Source: Gemmatimonadota bacterium
GTDB lineage: Bacteria > Gemmatimonadota > Gemmatimonadetes > Longimicrobiales > Gaopeijiaceae
Direction: 5' to 3'
Assembly: GCA_040882465.1 (NCBI GenBank)
Contig: JBBEBG010000037.1
Span: 1 to 64,000 of the forward strand
Length of the DNA stretch: 64,000 bases
The position numbers were made by a program, and so were the translations under genes. This document shows, piece after piece, positions 52,495-61,591 of the stretch. How positions within the stretch are numbered: the stretch's first letter is position 1; the number at the start of each line of letters is the position of its first letter. The notes under the pieces were generated by a model that had not been told where the DNA came from, did not search any database, and was given only the letters and a program-made list of their open reading frames with translations.

Positions 52495-53730
52495 TCAGAG
52501 TTCCACGACGTACCGGGGGTTAAACGGTCGGTTCGTAAGGGTGGCCGTACCGATCTCTGCGACTTTGAAAGCCTTCAGGCCTCCGCCGGGTCCGCCGCCT
52601 CGCTGCACCTCGAAGACGTATAGGAGTAGGTTGCCCGTGCCCGGGATGCGTATCGAGTACGGCTCGACCAACCGAGACACACCGTGATAGGCGACCTGAA
52701 CCAATAGGCGGTTGCGCGCAGCATAACGCACTCGATCCATCGTGCCCCCGAAGACGCCTTCGGGCCACCGCTGTGGCGACCGCGCCCGAAGCGCTGCTCG
52801 GGCAGGCTGCGGGATCGCGAAGCGGATCGGCGGAACTGCCACCTCCCCAGCTCGCTCCGGGACCGCGGCGAGTCCGGGAGCGCGCTTTCCTGTGAGGAGC
52901 CAACGCAGCACATCGCCCAATGCCGAAAGGAACTCGGCAACAGGAGGAAGGATGGGCAGCTGGTGACGAAGAGCGTTGTCCCAATCCACCGCGAGGATTT
53001 CGGGATCGACGCGCGAGAGGATCAGCTCCGGCGAGGGTTCCTCGATCTCCTTGAACTCGAACTTCGTCTTGGCTAGCGCCGCTATCTGGGCCGGCGAAAG
53101 TTCCTCTCGAAGGTTTCGCCCAACGTTGACGACATCGTAGACGTCCCGTGCCCGCCCCGAACGCTCGTACAGCGCTCTGACCTTCTCGGCCAAAATCTCA
53201 CTGAGGCTGTAGCAGCGAACCCTTGGGCGGGGTTCGATGGCGTCCGTGTATCCGTGGAAGAGTTCGCGGTCTTCGGGTTCAGCCGCGAGGACTTCGTCAC
53301 GGGTGAGATCGAAGCGAATCCGCTGGCGGGAAGCGCGGGGGAGTTGAAGGGGCCCTCGAAAGGTCATGCGCGCTTCGAACGTCCGGTGTCCTCGCTTGTT
53401 GATCGACTCCTTCACATCGAGGTCGTCGGCCGGGAACTCGAGTCCGGTGCGATCTCGAACCCAGTCCGCGACCGCCAGCAGGCCTGTGCGGATCTCATCG
53501 TCCCCGTACGGCGCCCCGTCGGGGACAGTGAAGTCGAGGTCCTCGGAAAACCGGTAGGTGTCGAAGAAGCACTTCTTCAGGCACGTGCCGCCCTTGAAGT
53601 ACCAGCGACTCAGCTCTGGATGGCTGGCGATGCCGAACAAGACCCACCCGAGGGCGTAGTCCTTCTCGACCGTCGTGGGGAGGAGGCCCGCCTCCTCGGC
53701 AACCGCAAGGATCTCGGCCTTGGGGATCAC
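52495..53730 (-). CDS. abiEii: AbiEii nucleotidyltransferase toxin with WYL-like tail
   Basis: This 411-residue protein has an AbiEii/AbiGii nucleotidyltransferase domain: TTVEKDYALGWVLFGI, YFKGGTCLKKCFFDTYRFSEDLDFTV with the G-G-T and D-x-D metal site, and EILAEKVRALYERSGRARDVYD. Such toxins transfer nucleotides to tRNA acceptor ends and mediate abortive phage infection. The last ~80 residues (MDRVRYAARNRLLVQVAYHGVSRLVEPYSIRIPGTGNLLLYVFEV and PFNPRYVVEL) resemble a WYL domain, beyond the usual ~300-residue length. The GTG at 53730 overlaps the antitoxin stop. Confidence 0.85.
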   Translation of the reverse strand: MIPKAEILAVAEEAGLLPTTVEKDYALGWVLFGIASHPELSRWYFKGGTCLKKCFFDTYRFSEDLDFTVPDGAPYGDDEIRTGLLAVADWVRDRTGLEFPADDLDVKESINKRGHRTFEARMTFRGPLQLPRASRQRIRFDLTRDEVLAAEPEDRELFHGYTDAIEPRPRVRCYSLSEILAEKVRALYERSGRARDVYDVVNVGRNLREELSPAQIAALAKTKFEFKEIEEPSPELILSRVDPEILAVDWDNALRHQLPILPPVAEFLSALGDVLRWLLTGKRAPGLAAVPERAGEVAVPPIRFAIPQPARAALRARSPQRWPEGVFGGTMDRVRYAARNRLLVQVAYHGVSRLVEPYSIRIPGTGNLLLYVFEVQRGGGPGGGLKAFKVAEIGTATLTNRPFNPRYVVEL

Positions 53731-54578
53731 GTTAGGTCGTCCGAGGGAACGTTCACGCGGAGGCGCCACGCCGACACGATCGGTCCGCGCTTGGGCCCTT
53801 GGGGATCCCAAAGCGTGAGGCCGGCAGACATTCTACTTCGGCACGCGTCGAGCCAGGAGCGCTTGGGGTTGCCGAACTGCTCGGCCGTGAATGCCAGCCG
53901 CTTGAAGACGCTGCCGCGTCCGAGGCGGGTCGCGAGGGCTAGGAGCACGTCGGCGTCAGCATCGTCGCGGCCCCAGTAGCTCCGAGCGATGTCGAGGGTC
54001 TGCCGTCCGCCACCCCCCATCTCGGGAACGTCAAGCACATCGATCAAGGTGCGATGGAGGTCTGCCACCTCGACCGGGGTGGTTCCGGACCAGATCCTGG
54101 TCGTTCCGAAGATGGCCGCTTCCGGGATGCGTCGAACGCGGTAGTGCACCCCTCCCAGAGTCTGCTCCGACTTTCGTTGAGGCTTCGCGCTGTAGACGAC
54201 GACCGTGTTGGAGATCTGCTCCGTGAGGTCCCAGTGCTCGGCCGCCGTCCACCCCGAGATGTAGCATGGTGCAAAGAGCTCCATGGCCGCCGCGAGCGGT
54301 TGTTCGATGACGTGGCTGCCGGAGCGGGAGGAGAGTGGAATTACCGCATAGGCCCCACGTCGCAGTCGCCGCAGCCACCCCTTTGCGGCCAGGCGAGACA
54401 GGATGAGGTTGACCGCCTTTCTCCCCATCTGCGTTCGCGCGAGCACGTCGTCAGCGCCGACCACGGGCCGCTCAAGAGAGGCGAGGAGGGCAAGGACCGA
54501 CCGCTCCTGCTCCCCAAGGCCCCTGGGACTGGTTGGTGAATGGTCTTGGGGCATTGGCGGGCGTTGGATCGAGGGCAA
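53727..54578 (-). CDS. abiEi: AbiEi family antitoxin
   Basis: This 283-residue antitoxin of type IV AbiE systems has an N-terminal winged helix (LALLASLERPVVGADDVLARTQMGRKAVNLILSRLAAKGWL) and the AbiEi C-terminal domain (PLAAAMELFAPCYISGWTAAEHWDLTEQ, VEVADLHRTLIDVLDVPEMGG). It represses its own promoter; an AT-rich stretch with a CTAC...GTAG inverted pair lies just upstream (54587-54604). The GTGA overlap with the toxin secures balanced expression. Confidence 0.85.
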   Translation of the reverse strand: MPSIQRPPMPQDHSPTSPRGLGEQERSVLALLASLERPVVGADDVLARTQMGRKAVNLILSRLAAKGWLRRLRRGAYAVIPLSSRSGSHVIEQPLAAAMELFAPCYISGWTAAEHWDLTEQISNTVVVYSAKPQRKSEQTLGGVHYRVRRIPEAAIFGTTRIWSGTTPVEVADLHRTLIDVLDVPEMGGGGRQTLDIARSYWGRDDADADVLLALATRLGRGSVFKRLAFTAEQFGNPKRSWLDACRSRMSAGLTLWDPQGPKRGPIVSAWRLRVNVPSDDLT

Positions 54579-54735
54579 GCGGGCACTCTACGTATTTAGT
54601 GTAGTAAATATCCCAAGATGATGTCAACAACACTAATGATGTATGATGCGGCCCCGGGGAAGAAACGACTTGCGGGCGTTAGGGAATCACGCGACGCCCT
54701 TGACCGATTGCCATTTGTTCTACAAGATAAAACTT

Positions 54736-55107
54736 ATGACCAAGATCAGGTTGGGCAGCCTCGAGCTGACGGTGTTGAAGTCCGTGGCCCGACTGGGGAA
54801 GGAGGCCTACGGCCTCGGCGTGCGCCGCGACGTGAGCGAGCTGCGCGGGCATGACTACTCCGTCGGAGCCATCTACACGACGCTCGCTCGACTCGAGGAA
54901 CAGGGCCTCTTGAACTCCTCGACCACGGCGCCGCTGCCTGTGCGCGGGGGCCGGTCGCGTCGGCAGTACCAGGTGAGTCCGGCGGGGCGCGATGCGTTGC
55001 GCGACGCCGAGCGAATCGCCCTCCGGATGTGGGACCTCGACACGGCGAGGGATAGGAATTTCAAAGGCCCTCGGAGCGCGAACAGCAAGGTAGGGCAGGG
55101 GTTTTGA
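54736..55107 (+). CDS. PadR-family regulator with IS-derived C-terminus
   Basis: This ~123-residue protein shows IRLGSLELTVLKSVARLGKEAYGLGVRRDVSEL and DYSVGAIYTTLARLEEQGLL, the PadR winged helix with the usual YxxGxIYxxLxRLExxGLL pattern. The last ~17 residues (after RMWDLDTARDR) are encoded by the right end of the IS91-like element, which supplies NFKGPRSANSKVGQGF and the stop. The HTH is complete but the native dimerisation helix is cut short. The gene normally regulated (often a permease) is absent. Confidence 0.8.
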   Translation: MTKIRLGSLELTVLKSVARLGKEAYGLGVRRDVSELRGHDYSVGAIYTTLARLEEQGLLNSSTTAPLPVRGGRSRRQYQVSPAGRDALRDAERIALRMWDLDTARDRNFKGPRSANSKVGQGF

Positions 55108-56987
55108 GGGAGCAAGGAATTCCGGGATGGGGTCCTCATGGCCGGACGGGCGAGGGAGAGCGGCGCACGGAGCCGGGAGAAGGACTCCGCAGTCCCCATG
55201 TCCGGAGGGGCCGGGAGAATGGCGGGAGGGGCGGGGGAGTACGAGCGCGGAGCGGACGTTGCGGGAGAAGGGATCAGGCATCCCAGTGGCCCGGCGGAGA
55301 CTGGTTGAAGTCCGGGTCGGGGAGGGGCTCGGGATCGGACGGGTCGAACCCGTGCGGGCCGAGGTCTTCTTGGCAGGCGATCTCGTGTCCCGCCGGCTCA
55401 CCGGAGCGAAGCGAAGGTAACGCGGACGTCTGATCGAAGTCGAGCTCGGCCTGCGGGGGAGCGCGCGCGGGGGTGAGGGGCGGGGGTCGGTGGGGAAGGG
55501 CGAGATGGTGGAGGATGGTCTGGACGGTGGGAGGGTCGGTGATGAACGAGAGGATCCGCATCTCCCCCCCGCAGGCGGGGCACAGGAGCGGGAGCACCTC
55601 GTAGATCCGGGCGAGAAGCCGGGCCCAGGAGATGCGGGCGGAGCCGCTCGTGCCGCACGGCTCGGGCACGGGCGTCGAGGCCGCGTTCACGGTGGTGCCT
55701 CCGGGGCCGTTGGCGGACCGGGTGAGCCCGGGCTCTTCCAGCATGGGCCTTCCGAGCGCGATGACAACGGATCTCAGCCTCGCATGGGGCGCGAGAACGC
55801 CGTGGTAACGGTGGCGGTGGATGCGAGGAGGAGGGACGAGGCGGGCGAGGCGTTCGAGAAGCTCGATCGGCGTGAGCCAGAGCTCGGTGCGGCCGCTCGG
55901 GTCCGGGCCAGGGAGACGGTAGACGAGCCGGGCGTCTGGTGAGGCGAGAGCGGCGATTCCCCCGGGTGCATACAGGCGCTCGAGAGCGAGAGGCCCCCTT
56001 GCGCAGTAGCGCACGAGGCGCTCGAGGCCGGCCCGATCGTCTGCCTCGATTCGCACCGAGGCGTCCACGCTGAACCCGCCGGTCCCCTGCCAGGCGAGCA
56101 TGTCGGCCGCGGCGTCGTCGGCTAGAAGCCCTCGACTTCGGAACGCGCGAAGCACCCGGTGCTGCACGAGCCGCGCCAGCTCCTCCGAGTGCTCCGGCCC
56201 GAACCAAGCGGCCTCATAAAACTGGACGTCGGCGGGACCGTCGGTCGCGGCGTTCGCCGCGGTCGGTGGAGCTTCGCTGAGCACCCCATCCACGGCGAGG
56301 ACGTGGAAGTGGTAGTGCGGGTTCAGCGAGTTCCCGAATCGCTGCGGGAAGGAGACGGCCCCGATCTCCGAGTCCACGGGCGCCGTCGGGCTGGCCCGGC
56401 GGAGCGTCGCCCGGAGGGCCCGCATGAAGACGGCGAGCACCGTGCTCGCCACCTCAGGGCTCCCGTGCAGGAACGGCCGCAGCCGCTTGGGGAGCGAGAG
56501 CACCCACTGCCGGATCGGAAGGTGCGGGAACACGTGGTCCGTGAGATGCGCCGCGACCTCCGCCATCCGCCGAGCATTGCACGACGGGCACACCCCCCGC
56601 CCTTTGCACGAGAACGCTAGGAGGCGCTCCTTTCCGCAGTCTCCGCATCGAATCCGTGCGAACCCGAACGCGAGGACTCCGCATTCGAGGTAGCTCCGGA
56701 AGTCTTTCTCCACCGACTCCGGCACGCCCCACCCGGCCGGGTCCGCCTCCGCGGAAGCGGCGAGGAACGTCTCCAGGTGGTGTTGGACAACGGGGTAGAG
56801 CGGCGTAACGGTCGGGCGCCTCGAGCGGTAAACGCCTCCGGTGGGTCGGTACTCCGGTGCGACGGAGGAGGGAGCCCACCGGCGGGTGGTCGGCGAAGGA
56901 GGTGGGACGTGGGCGACCATCTCCCAAACCCACCGTGAGCGCCCGGTGCCCTGCCATGGCTGGAACGGCCGTCACACGGGCAACACG
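55054..56987 (-). mobile_element. Complete IS91-family insertion sequence (copy C)
   Basis: This ~1.93-kb element carries one transposase gene. The right end begins AGGAATTTCAAAGGCCC (shared with 40672 and 63200). The left end finishes GTCACACGGGCAACACG (shared with 44040). Neither end shows the terminal inverted repeats of DDE elements, as expected for rolling-circle IS91-type transposition. It inserted at the end of the PadR gene and lies next to integrase remnants. Confidence 0.85.
55274..56920 (-). CDS. IS91-family (HUH, Y2-type) transposase
   Basis: This 548-residue transposase has a zinc-binding N-terminal domain (RIRCGDCGKERLLAFSCKGRGVCPSCNARRM) and the HUH nuclease motif in NPHYHFHVLAVDG. 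A further cysteine pair lies near the C-terminus (LCPACGGEM), followed by an acidic proline-rich tail. It would nick one strand and transpose by rolling circle. Compared with copies A and E, the tail carries an extra 24-codon in-frame segment (around LPSLRSGEPAGHEIACQEDLG). Start at 56920 is the first good ATG; an upstream start would add only leader sequence. Confidence 0.85.
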   Translation of the reverse strand: MVAHVPPPSPTTRRWAPSSVAPEYRPTGGVYRSRRPTVTPLYPVVQHHLETFLAASAEADPAGWGVPESVEKDFRSYLECGVLAFGFARIRCGDCGKERLLAFSCKGRGVCPSCNARRMAEVAAHLTDHVFPHLPIRQWVLSLPKRLRPFLHGSPEVASTVLAVFMRALRATLRRASPTAPVDSEIGAVSFPQRFGNSLNPHYHFHVLAVDGVLSEAPPTAANAATDGPADVQFYEAAWFGPEHSEELARLVQHRVLRAFRSRGLLADDAAADMLAWQGTGGFSVDASVRIEADDRAGLERLVRYCARGPLALERLYAPGGIAALASPDARLVYRLPGPDPSGRTELWLTPIELLERLARLVPPPRIHRHRYHGVLAPHARLRSVVIALGRPMLEEPGLTRSANGPGGTTVNAASTPVPEPCGTSGSARISWARLLARIYEVLPLLCPACGGEMRILSFITDPPTVQTILHHLALPHRPPPLTPARAPPQAELDFDQTSALPSLRSGEPAGHEIACQEDLGPHGFDPSDPEPLPDPDFNQSPPGHWDA

Positions 56988-57273
56988 GAGGGTTACAGCA
57001 TGAACAGGGGCCGATGAATCGACATCAGCGCTCTGGCGCATCGCCGCGAACCCGTGCGGTGCGCCGGGCCGCGTCGGGCTCCTCGAGGAGGCTCGAGCGG
57101 CCGGCACGCCACAGGCCGAGCCGGAGGAAGGGGTGCGCCCGGAGAAGACCTCGGAAGCAGGGGAGTGGCGCATCCCGAGCGACGACGTGTACGCCCACAC
57201 CCTCCGCATCCCCGAGCGAGACACCACCGTCATCCCTCGGCTCTGGAGGCCGACCTATGGGAAGACGGCGTAG
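56988..57273 (+). pseudogene. DNA-binding/excisionase-like fragment
   Basis: An open frame without a start runs from the IS91 left end to TAG at 57271. It has coding character (GRVGLLEEARAAGTPQAEPEEG, GEWRIPSDDVYAHTLRIPERDT). It overlaps the ATG of an integrase fragment, as excisionase-type genes often do. The 5' part was probably removed when the IS inserted. The family is uncertain. Confidence 0.35.
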
Positions 57274-57515
57274 GAGCCGCCTCTATTGGCGTGAGGGTCG
57301 CGGGTGGTATGCAGACCTGCGGGACTTCGCTGATGTCGGGGGCCGGAGGGAGGCGATGATCCCGGAGCGTGGGGACGGGGCCACCACGGATGCGGACGAA
57401 GCCGGCACCGTCCTCCAGGCCCGCCTCGACGAGCTGAAGGCGCTCAGGGCCGGGCGCGGGGCAGGGAAGGACCCTCTCCTTGAGGACTACGCGAGGTACC
57501 ACCTAGGCCTCTTTG
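57257..57515 (+). pseudogene. Tyrosine-recombinase N-terminal fragment
   Basis: About 86 codons match the arm-binding start of phage-type integrases: SRLYWREGRGWYADLRDFADVGGRREAMIPERG, then DEAGTVLQARLDELKALRAG and LEDYARYHL. The core-binding and catalytic domains (R-H-R-Y) are missing. After ~57515 the sequence changes. This remnant lies inside the island flanked by tRNA-Leu-like repeats and could be what is left of the island's integrase. Confidence 0.6.
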
Positions 57516-57637
57516 GCCGAAGCCCGGAAGCAAGAACCAGTCCCTTTTGCTTGCTGCACTTCCGGCCGCCCGGCATCTTGCCACTGGTTCGTCGCAGCCT
57601 TGGCCGGAGAATGGTCGCTCGTACGGGAGGGGGTCTC

Positions 57638-58072
57638 ATGAACACACGCACGTTTATGCTCGGTACGCTGGCCACAGCCGGAGTCGGGTTTCTCCTCTCC
57701 TTCCTGTGGCACGTGCTTCTGATGAACGACTTCTACGCGGCGACCTCACCCGCGCCGATGCGCGAGGTGCCGGCCTTCTGGGCCGTGATTCTCGCGTATC
57801 TCGTCGTCGGCGCCATCATGGCCTACATGTATCCCAAAGGCCACGAGGGAGGCTCCCCGGTGGCCGAAGGCCTCAAGTTCGGGATCATCATCGGTGTCCT
57901 CTGGTGGTTTCCGACTAATCTGGTGCTATACGGAGCCATGGAAGGCCCGTTCACGCTGGTCCTCGTGGACAGCGCCTGGCACCTCGTGGAACAGGGGGTC
58001 AGCGGCGCGGTGCTCGGCCTGGTGTATGGACTCGGGCTACAAAGCAAAGAGGCCACGCCCGCTGGTGATTAA
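57638..58072 (+). CDS. Four-helix membrane protein, unknown
   Basis: This 144-residue protein has four predicted membrane helices (FMLGTLATAGVGFLLSFLWHVLLM; FWAVILAYLVVGAIMAYMY; FGIIIGVLWWFPTNLVLY; GVSGAVLGLVYGLGL). Between helices are conserved-looking polar loops such as YPKGHEGGSPVAEGLKFG. It is reminiscent of DUF1761-type proteins, but I cannot assign a family with confidence. The ATG at 57638 begins the first helix. No partner is apparent. Confidence 0.6.
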   Translation: MNTRTFMLGTLATAGVGFLLSFLWHVLLMNDFYAATSPAPMREVPAFWAVILAYLVVGAIMAYMYPKGHEGGSPVAEGLKFGIIIGVLWWFPTNLVLYGAMEGPFTLVLVDSAWHLVEQGVSGAVLGLVYGLGLQSKEATPAGD

Positions 58073-58420
58073 GCCCGGATCCTGCACCACGGCGGGGACG
58101 GTGACTTTGAGCGACTGTGAATGAGGGATACAGGGCCTGAGGGGCCGTGGATGCGGAGTGAGACCCGGTTTTCGGGCACTGGGCAACCCGTTGCGGACCG
58201 GAGTTCTGACCGACGGGCACGGGGGCACCAGCCCCTGGGGTGACCAGGGAAGACGGATCGCTGGATGGCCGCCCATTCAGGCGGGAACGAGGACGAGGCC
58301 GGCGAGATCCGAGAGCTGCCGGCCATGAACCCGCTCGGCGCGCGGTGGCATGGCGCTCGCGACTCCGGCTACTCTGCGTGTGTGTCGGAGTGAAACCCAC
58401 GACTTGAATCCTGATACCCC
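58073..58420. other. Intergenic region, no gene seen
   Basis: About 350 bases with no supported gene. The frames are open only because of high GC. No tRNA or repeat was recognised. The promoter for the permease must lie here, but no clear ribosome site precedes its start. Confidence 0.4.
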
Positions 58421-60703
58421 TTGGTTGAAGTGGACGGCCGTACCATAGGCTTCACCGGGGCGACCGGCATCGGCGTAGCCGCGATCGTCGGCGGGGGGAT
58501 CTTCGTCCTCGGCGGCGTCGCGGTGGCGGAGGCCGGCCCGTCCGCCGTGGTCGCTTTCGCCCTGAACGGGGGGATCGCCTGCCTCACCGCCCTCGCGTTC
58601 GCGGAGCTCGCCACGGCCTTCCCCGAAAACGGCGGCCAGTACGTCTACGCGCGCCGCACCTTCTCCGTACGAACGGCCTTCGGCGTGGGGTGGGTCATGA
58701 CCTTCGCCCACGTGGTGGCGGCGGTCCTCTATGCGCTGGGCTTCGCCGCCTACGCCGTCGCCGGACTGGAGGCGCTCCTCCCCGGCGGGCGGGTGGCTCC
58801 GGGCACCTCCCTCCACTCCGGCCTCCTCCTCGTCCTCCCGGTCGCGGCCACGGCGGCCTACGGCTTCCTGCTGACGCGAAGGGCGACCGCCGGCGGCCAG
58901 ATCGAGAATCTGGGGAAGCTCATCGCATTCGGCGTACTCATCGCCGCCGGGCTCGCCGTCATCGTCCGGCGCGGTCCGGGCGAGGCCCTGGCCCCGCTCG
59001 CTCCCTTCTTCGAACGTGGCGCGCTCGGGGTGGTGGCCGCCATGGGATTCACCTTCATCACCCTCCAGGGGTTCGAGCTCATCGCCGGCGTGGCCGGCGA
59101 GATCAGGAACCCGCGGCGCACGATCCCCCGGGCCATGTTCGCTTCGATCGGGATGGCGATGATCGTCTACCTCCCGCTGCTCCTGGTCGTGACGTCGGTG
59201 GGCCTCCCCTCGGCCGCCGCGTCTCCCGCCGCAATGGCGCGGGACTACCCCGAGACCTTCTTCGCCGTGGCGGCCTCGAACTACCTGGGTGCGTTCGGAT
59301 TCTGGCTCGTCATCGTGGCCGCGATCCTGTCGACGCTCACCGCCCTGCGTGCGAATCTTCTGGCGGGCTCGCGCGTCGCCCACGCCATGGCCCGGCACCG
59401 TACGCTTCCCCGGCAGCTCGAGAGGCTCGACGCACGGACCGGCGCACCCGTCGCCGCGATCGGCTTTGTCGCCGCGAGCGTGGCGATCCTGGCGCTGGTC
59501 GTCCCCGATCTGGCTGCGGCCGGCGCGGCGGCCTCGCTCGTCTTCCTGCTGACCTTCGGCATCACGCACGTCAGCGCCTGGCAGCTTCGGCATCGGGCCG
59601 GCGGACGGATCGAGGGTGTCTTCGCGGCGCCCTTCTTTCCTCTCGTTCCCGTGCTGGGGATCCTGACCTGCGGACTCCTGGTCCTCTTCCAGCTCGCGAC
59701 CGTTCCCGAGGCGGGGCTGCTCCTCTTCGTGTGGATCGGGTTCGGAGCCTTCTTCTACGTGGGATTCCTCGCGAGCCGGGCCGAAGCGCTCGACGCGGCG
59801 GTCGCCGGGCAGGATCCCCAGTTCGGTCGCTTGCGCGGAGCCCGGACCTCGGTGCTGGTGCCGCTGGCGCACCCCGCACGCGCGGGCGGGCTGGCGTCGG
59901 TGGGGAGCGCGCTCGCGCCCAAGGCCACCGGGCGAATGCTCCTGCACCAGGTGGTCGTCGTCGGTGAGGCCACCGACGAAGGGCAGCTGCGGAAGGCCAT
60001 GGACGAGGGCAACGCGGCGCTGAGCAACGCCCTGATCCGCACGAGGCGCGAAGGCGTCGAGGCCGAGCTTCTGCTCACGCTGGCGTCCGAGCCGTGGGAC
60101 GAGATCGCACGGGTCGCCCTCGTCGAGGACGTGGACAGCGTGCTCCTCGGGTTGGCCCACGCGCCCGGCGGCGAAGAGGAAGCGGCGGACGCCGGCACCC
60201 CCACCCATCCCCTCGACCGTCTCATGGAGCGGCTCCCGTGCGACGTGGCGCTGCTCCACGGTGGGAACGACTTCGACCTCGATCGGGTGAAGCGGGTCCT
60301 CGTCCCCCTGAGCGGTCACAACGATCACGACCTTCTCAGGGCCCGTGTGATCGGCACCGTGTCCCGGAAGGGGCTCGACCACCTCGAGTTCCTGCACGTC
60401 CTGACGCCCGAGGCCGCGCCCGTGCTCGAGACACGGGCCCGCTCGGCGCTGGAAACCTACGTCCGTGACGAAGCGCGGGGTCGTGGGGTCGCCGTCGTCG
60501 TGCGGGCACCCGATCCGATCGTCGAGATCGTGGACCGAGCGCGGGACTTCGACCTGGTCGTGCTCGGCATCACCCGCCTGCGTGGGGGCCACAGTCGCAT
60601 CGGTGCCCTGCTCGCCCGCATGGTGCGGGAGTCACCCTCGCCCGTGCTCATCATATCCCACCCACCCAGGGCGATGGGCAGGAAGGGCGGACGACCGTTC
60701 TGA
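58421..60703 (+). CDS. APC-superfamily permease with C-terminal USP domains
   Basis: Residues ~1-460 form an amino-acid/polyamine/cation permease with the typical opening GFTGATGIGVAAIVGGGIFVLGG (unwound helix 1), AELATAFPENGGQYVYARRTF and GFELIAGVAGEIRNPRRTIPRA. The remaining ~300 residues are two universal-stress-protein-like domains (TSVLVPLAHPA, RVLVPLSGHNDHDLLRAR, DLVVLGI and SPSPVLIISHPP). USP-fused permeases are thought to be regulated by ATP or nucleotide binding. The start TTG at 58421 is weakly supported; a GTG four codons downstream is possible. The substrate is unknown. Confidence 0.8.
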   Translation: MVEVDGRTIGFTGATGIGVAAIVGGGIFVLGGVAVAEAGPSAVVAFALNGGIACLTALAFAELATAFPENGGQYVYARRTFSVRTAFGVGWVMTFAHVVAAVLYALGFAAYAVAGLEALLPGGRVAPGTSLHSGLLLVLPVAATAAYGFLLTRRATAGGQIENLGKLIAFGVLIAAGLAVIVRRGPGEALAPLAPFFERGALGVVAAMGFTFITLQGFELIAGVAGEIRNPRRTIPRAMFASIGMAMIVYLPLLLVVTSVGLPSAAASPAAMARDYPETFFAVAASNYLGAFGFWLVIVAAILSTLTALRANLLAGSRVAHAMARHRTLPRQLERLDARTGAPVAAIGFVAASVAILALVVPDLAAAGAAASLVFLLTFGITHVSAWQLRHRAGGRIEGVFAAPFFPLVPVLGILTCGLLVLFQLATVPEAGLLLFVWIGFGAFFYVGFLASRAEALDAAVAGQDPQFGRLRGARTSVLVPLAHPARAGGLASVGSALAPKATGRMLLHQVVVVGEATDEGQLRKAMDEGNAALSNALIRTRREGVEAELLLTLASEPWDEIARVALVEDVDSVLLGLAHAPGGEEEAADAGTPTHPLDRLMERLPCDVALLHGGNDFDLDRVKRVLVPLSGHNDHDLLRARVIGTVSRKGLDHLEFLHVLTPEAAPVLETRARSALETYVRDEARGRGVAVVVRAPDPIVEIVDRARDFDLVVLGITRLRGGHSRIGALLARMVRESPSPVLIISHPPRAMGRKGGRPF

Positions 60704-60889
60704 CAGGTCGCTGCAGCGCCTGCTCAGGCGGCGCCCTCGATCGTCTGCCGCCCGAGCGCCCCCAGGATCTCCCTTGCCGCGTGCTCTCCGCTCTCGCACT
60801 CGCGGCAAGCGATGGTGGCCCTCTCCACCCGGACGCCGAAGCCTATCTGAACGCGGCCAACCTACCGCCCCCGTCCAGCAAGGTGGGCC

Positions 60890-61580
60890 AATGAGCGGTG
60901 GCGGTGAATGCGAGGAGGCGGGACGAGGCGGGCGATGCGTTCGGGAAGCTCGATCGGCGTGAGCCAGAGCTCGGTGCGGCCGCTCGGGTCCGGGCCAGGG
61001 AGACGGTAGACGAGCCGGGCGTCTGGTGAGGCGAGAGCGGCGATTCCCCCGGGTGCATACAGGCGCTCGAGAGCGAGAGGCCCCCTTGCGCAGTAGCGCA
61101 CGAGGCGCTCGAGGCCGGCCCGATCGTCTGCCTCGATTCGCACCGAGGCGTCCACGCTGAACCCGCCGGTCCCCTGCCAGGCGAGCATGTCGGCCGCGGC
61201 GTCGTCGGCTAGAAGCCCTCGACTTCGGAACGCGCGAAGCACCCGGTGCTGCACGAGCCGCGCCAGCTCCTCCGAGTGCTCCGGCCCGAACCAAGCGGCC
61301 TCATAAAACTGGACGTCGGCGGGACCGTCGGTCGCGGCGTTCGCCGCGGTCGGTGGAGCTTCGCTGAGCACCCCATCCACGGCGAGGACGTGGAAGTGGA
61401 GCCGAGTGGCCGAGATGGTGGCAGCGCACCCGTCGGTGATCCGCGATACCTTCGAGCCAAGCTCGAAGAACTGCGGGTTCCGGGAGTTCCTGAACCTTTG
61501 CGGGAAGGAGACCGCCGCGATCTCCAAGCCCACGGGCGCCGTCGGGCCAGTCCGGCGGAGTGTCGCCCGGCGGGCCGCGT
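60890..61580 (-). mobile_element. IS91-family internal fragment (copy D)
   Basis: This piece matches the middle of the transposase (HUH region to the segment ending VPPPRIHRHR); both element ends are missing. The HUH motif NPHYHFH reads NPQFFELG...TRLHFH, because ~25 unrelated codons replace the first His and Tyr in frame. The nuclease is therefore inactive. To its right is the VapBC pair. To its left (60725-60849, minus) is an orphan frame IGFGVRVERATIACRECESGEHAA of unknown origin. Confidence 0.8.
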
Positions 61581-61591
61581 CGTTCCCGCGG

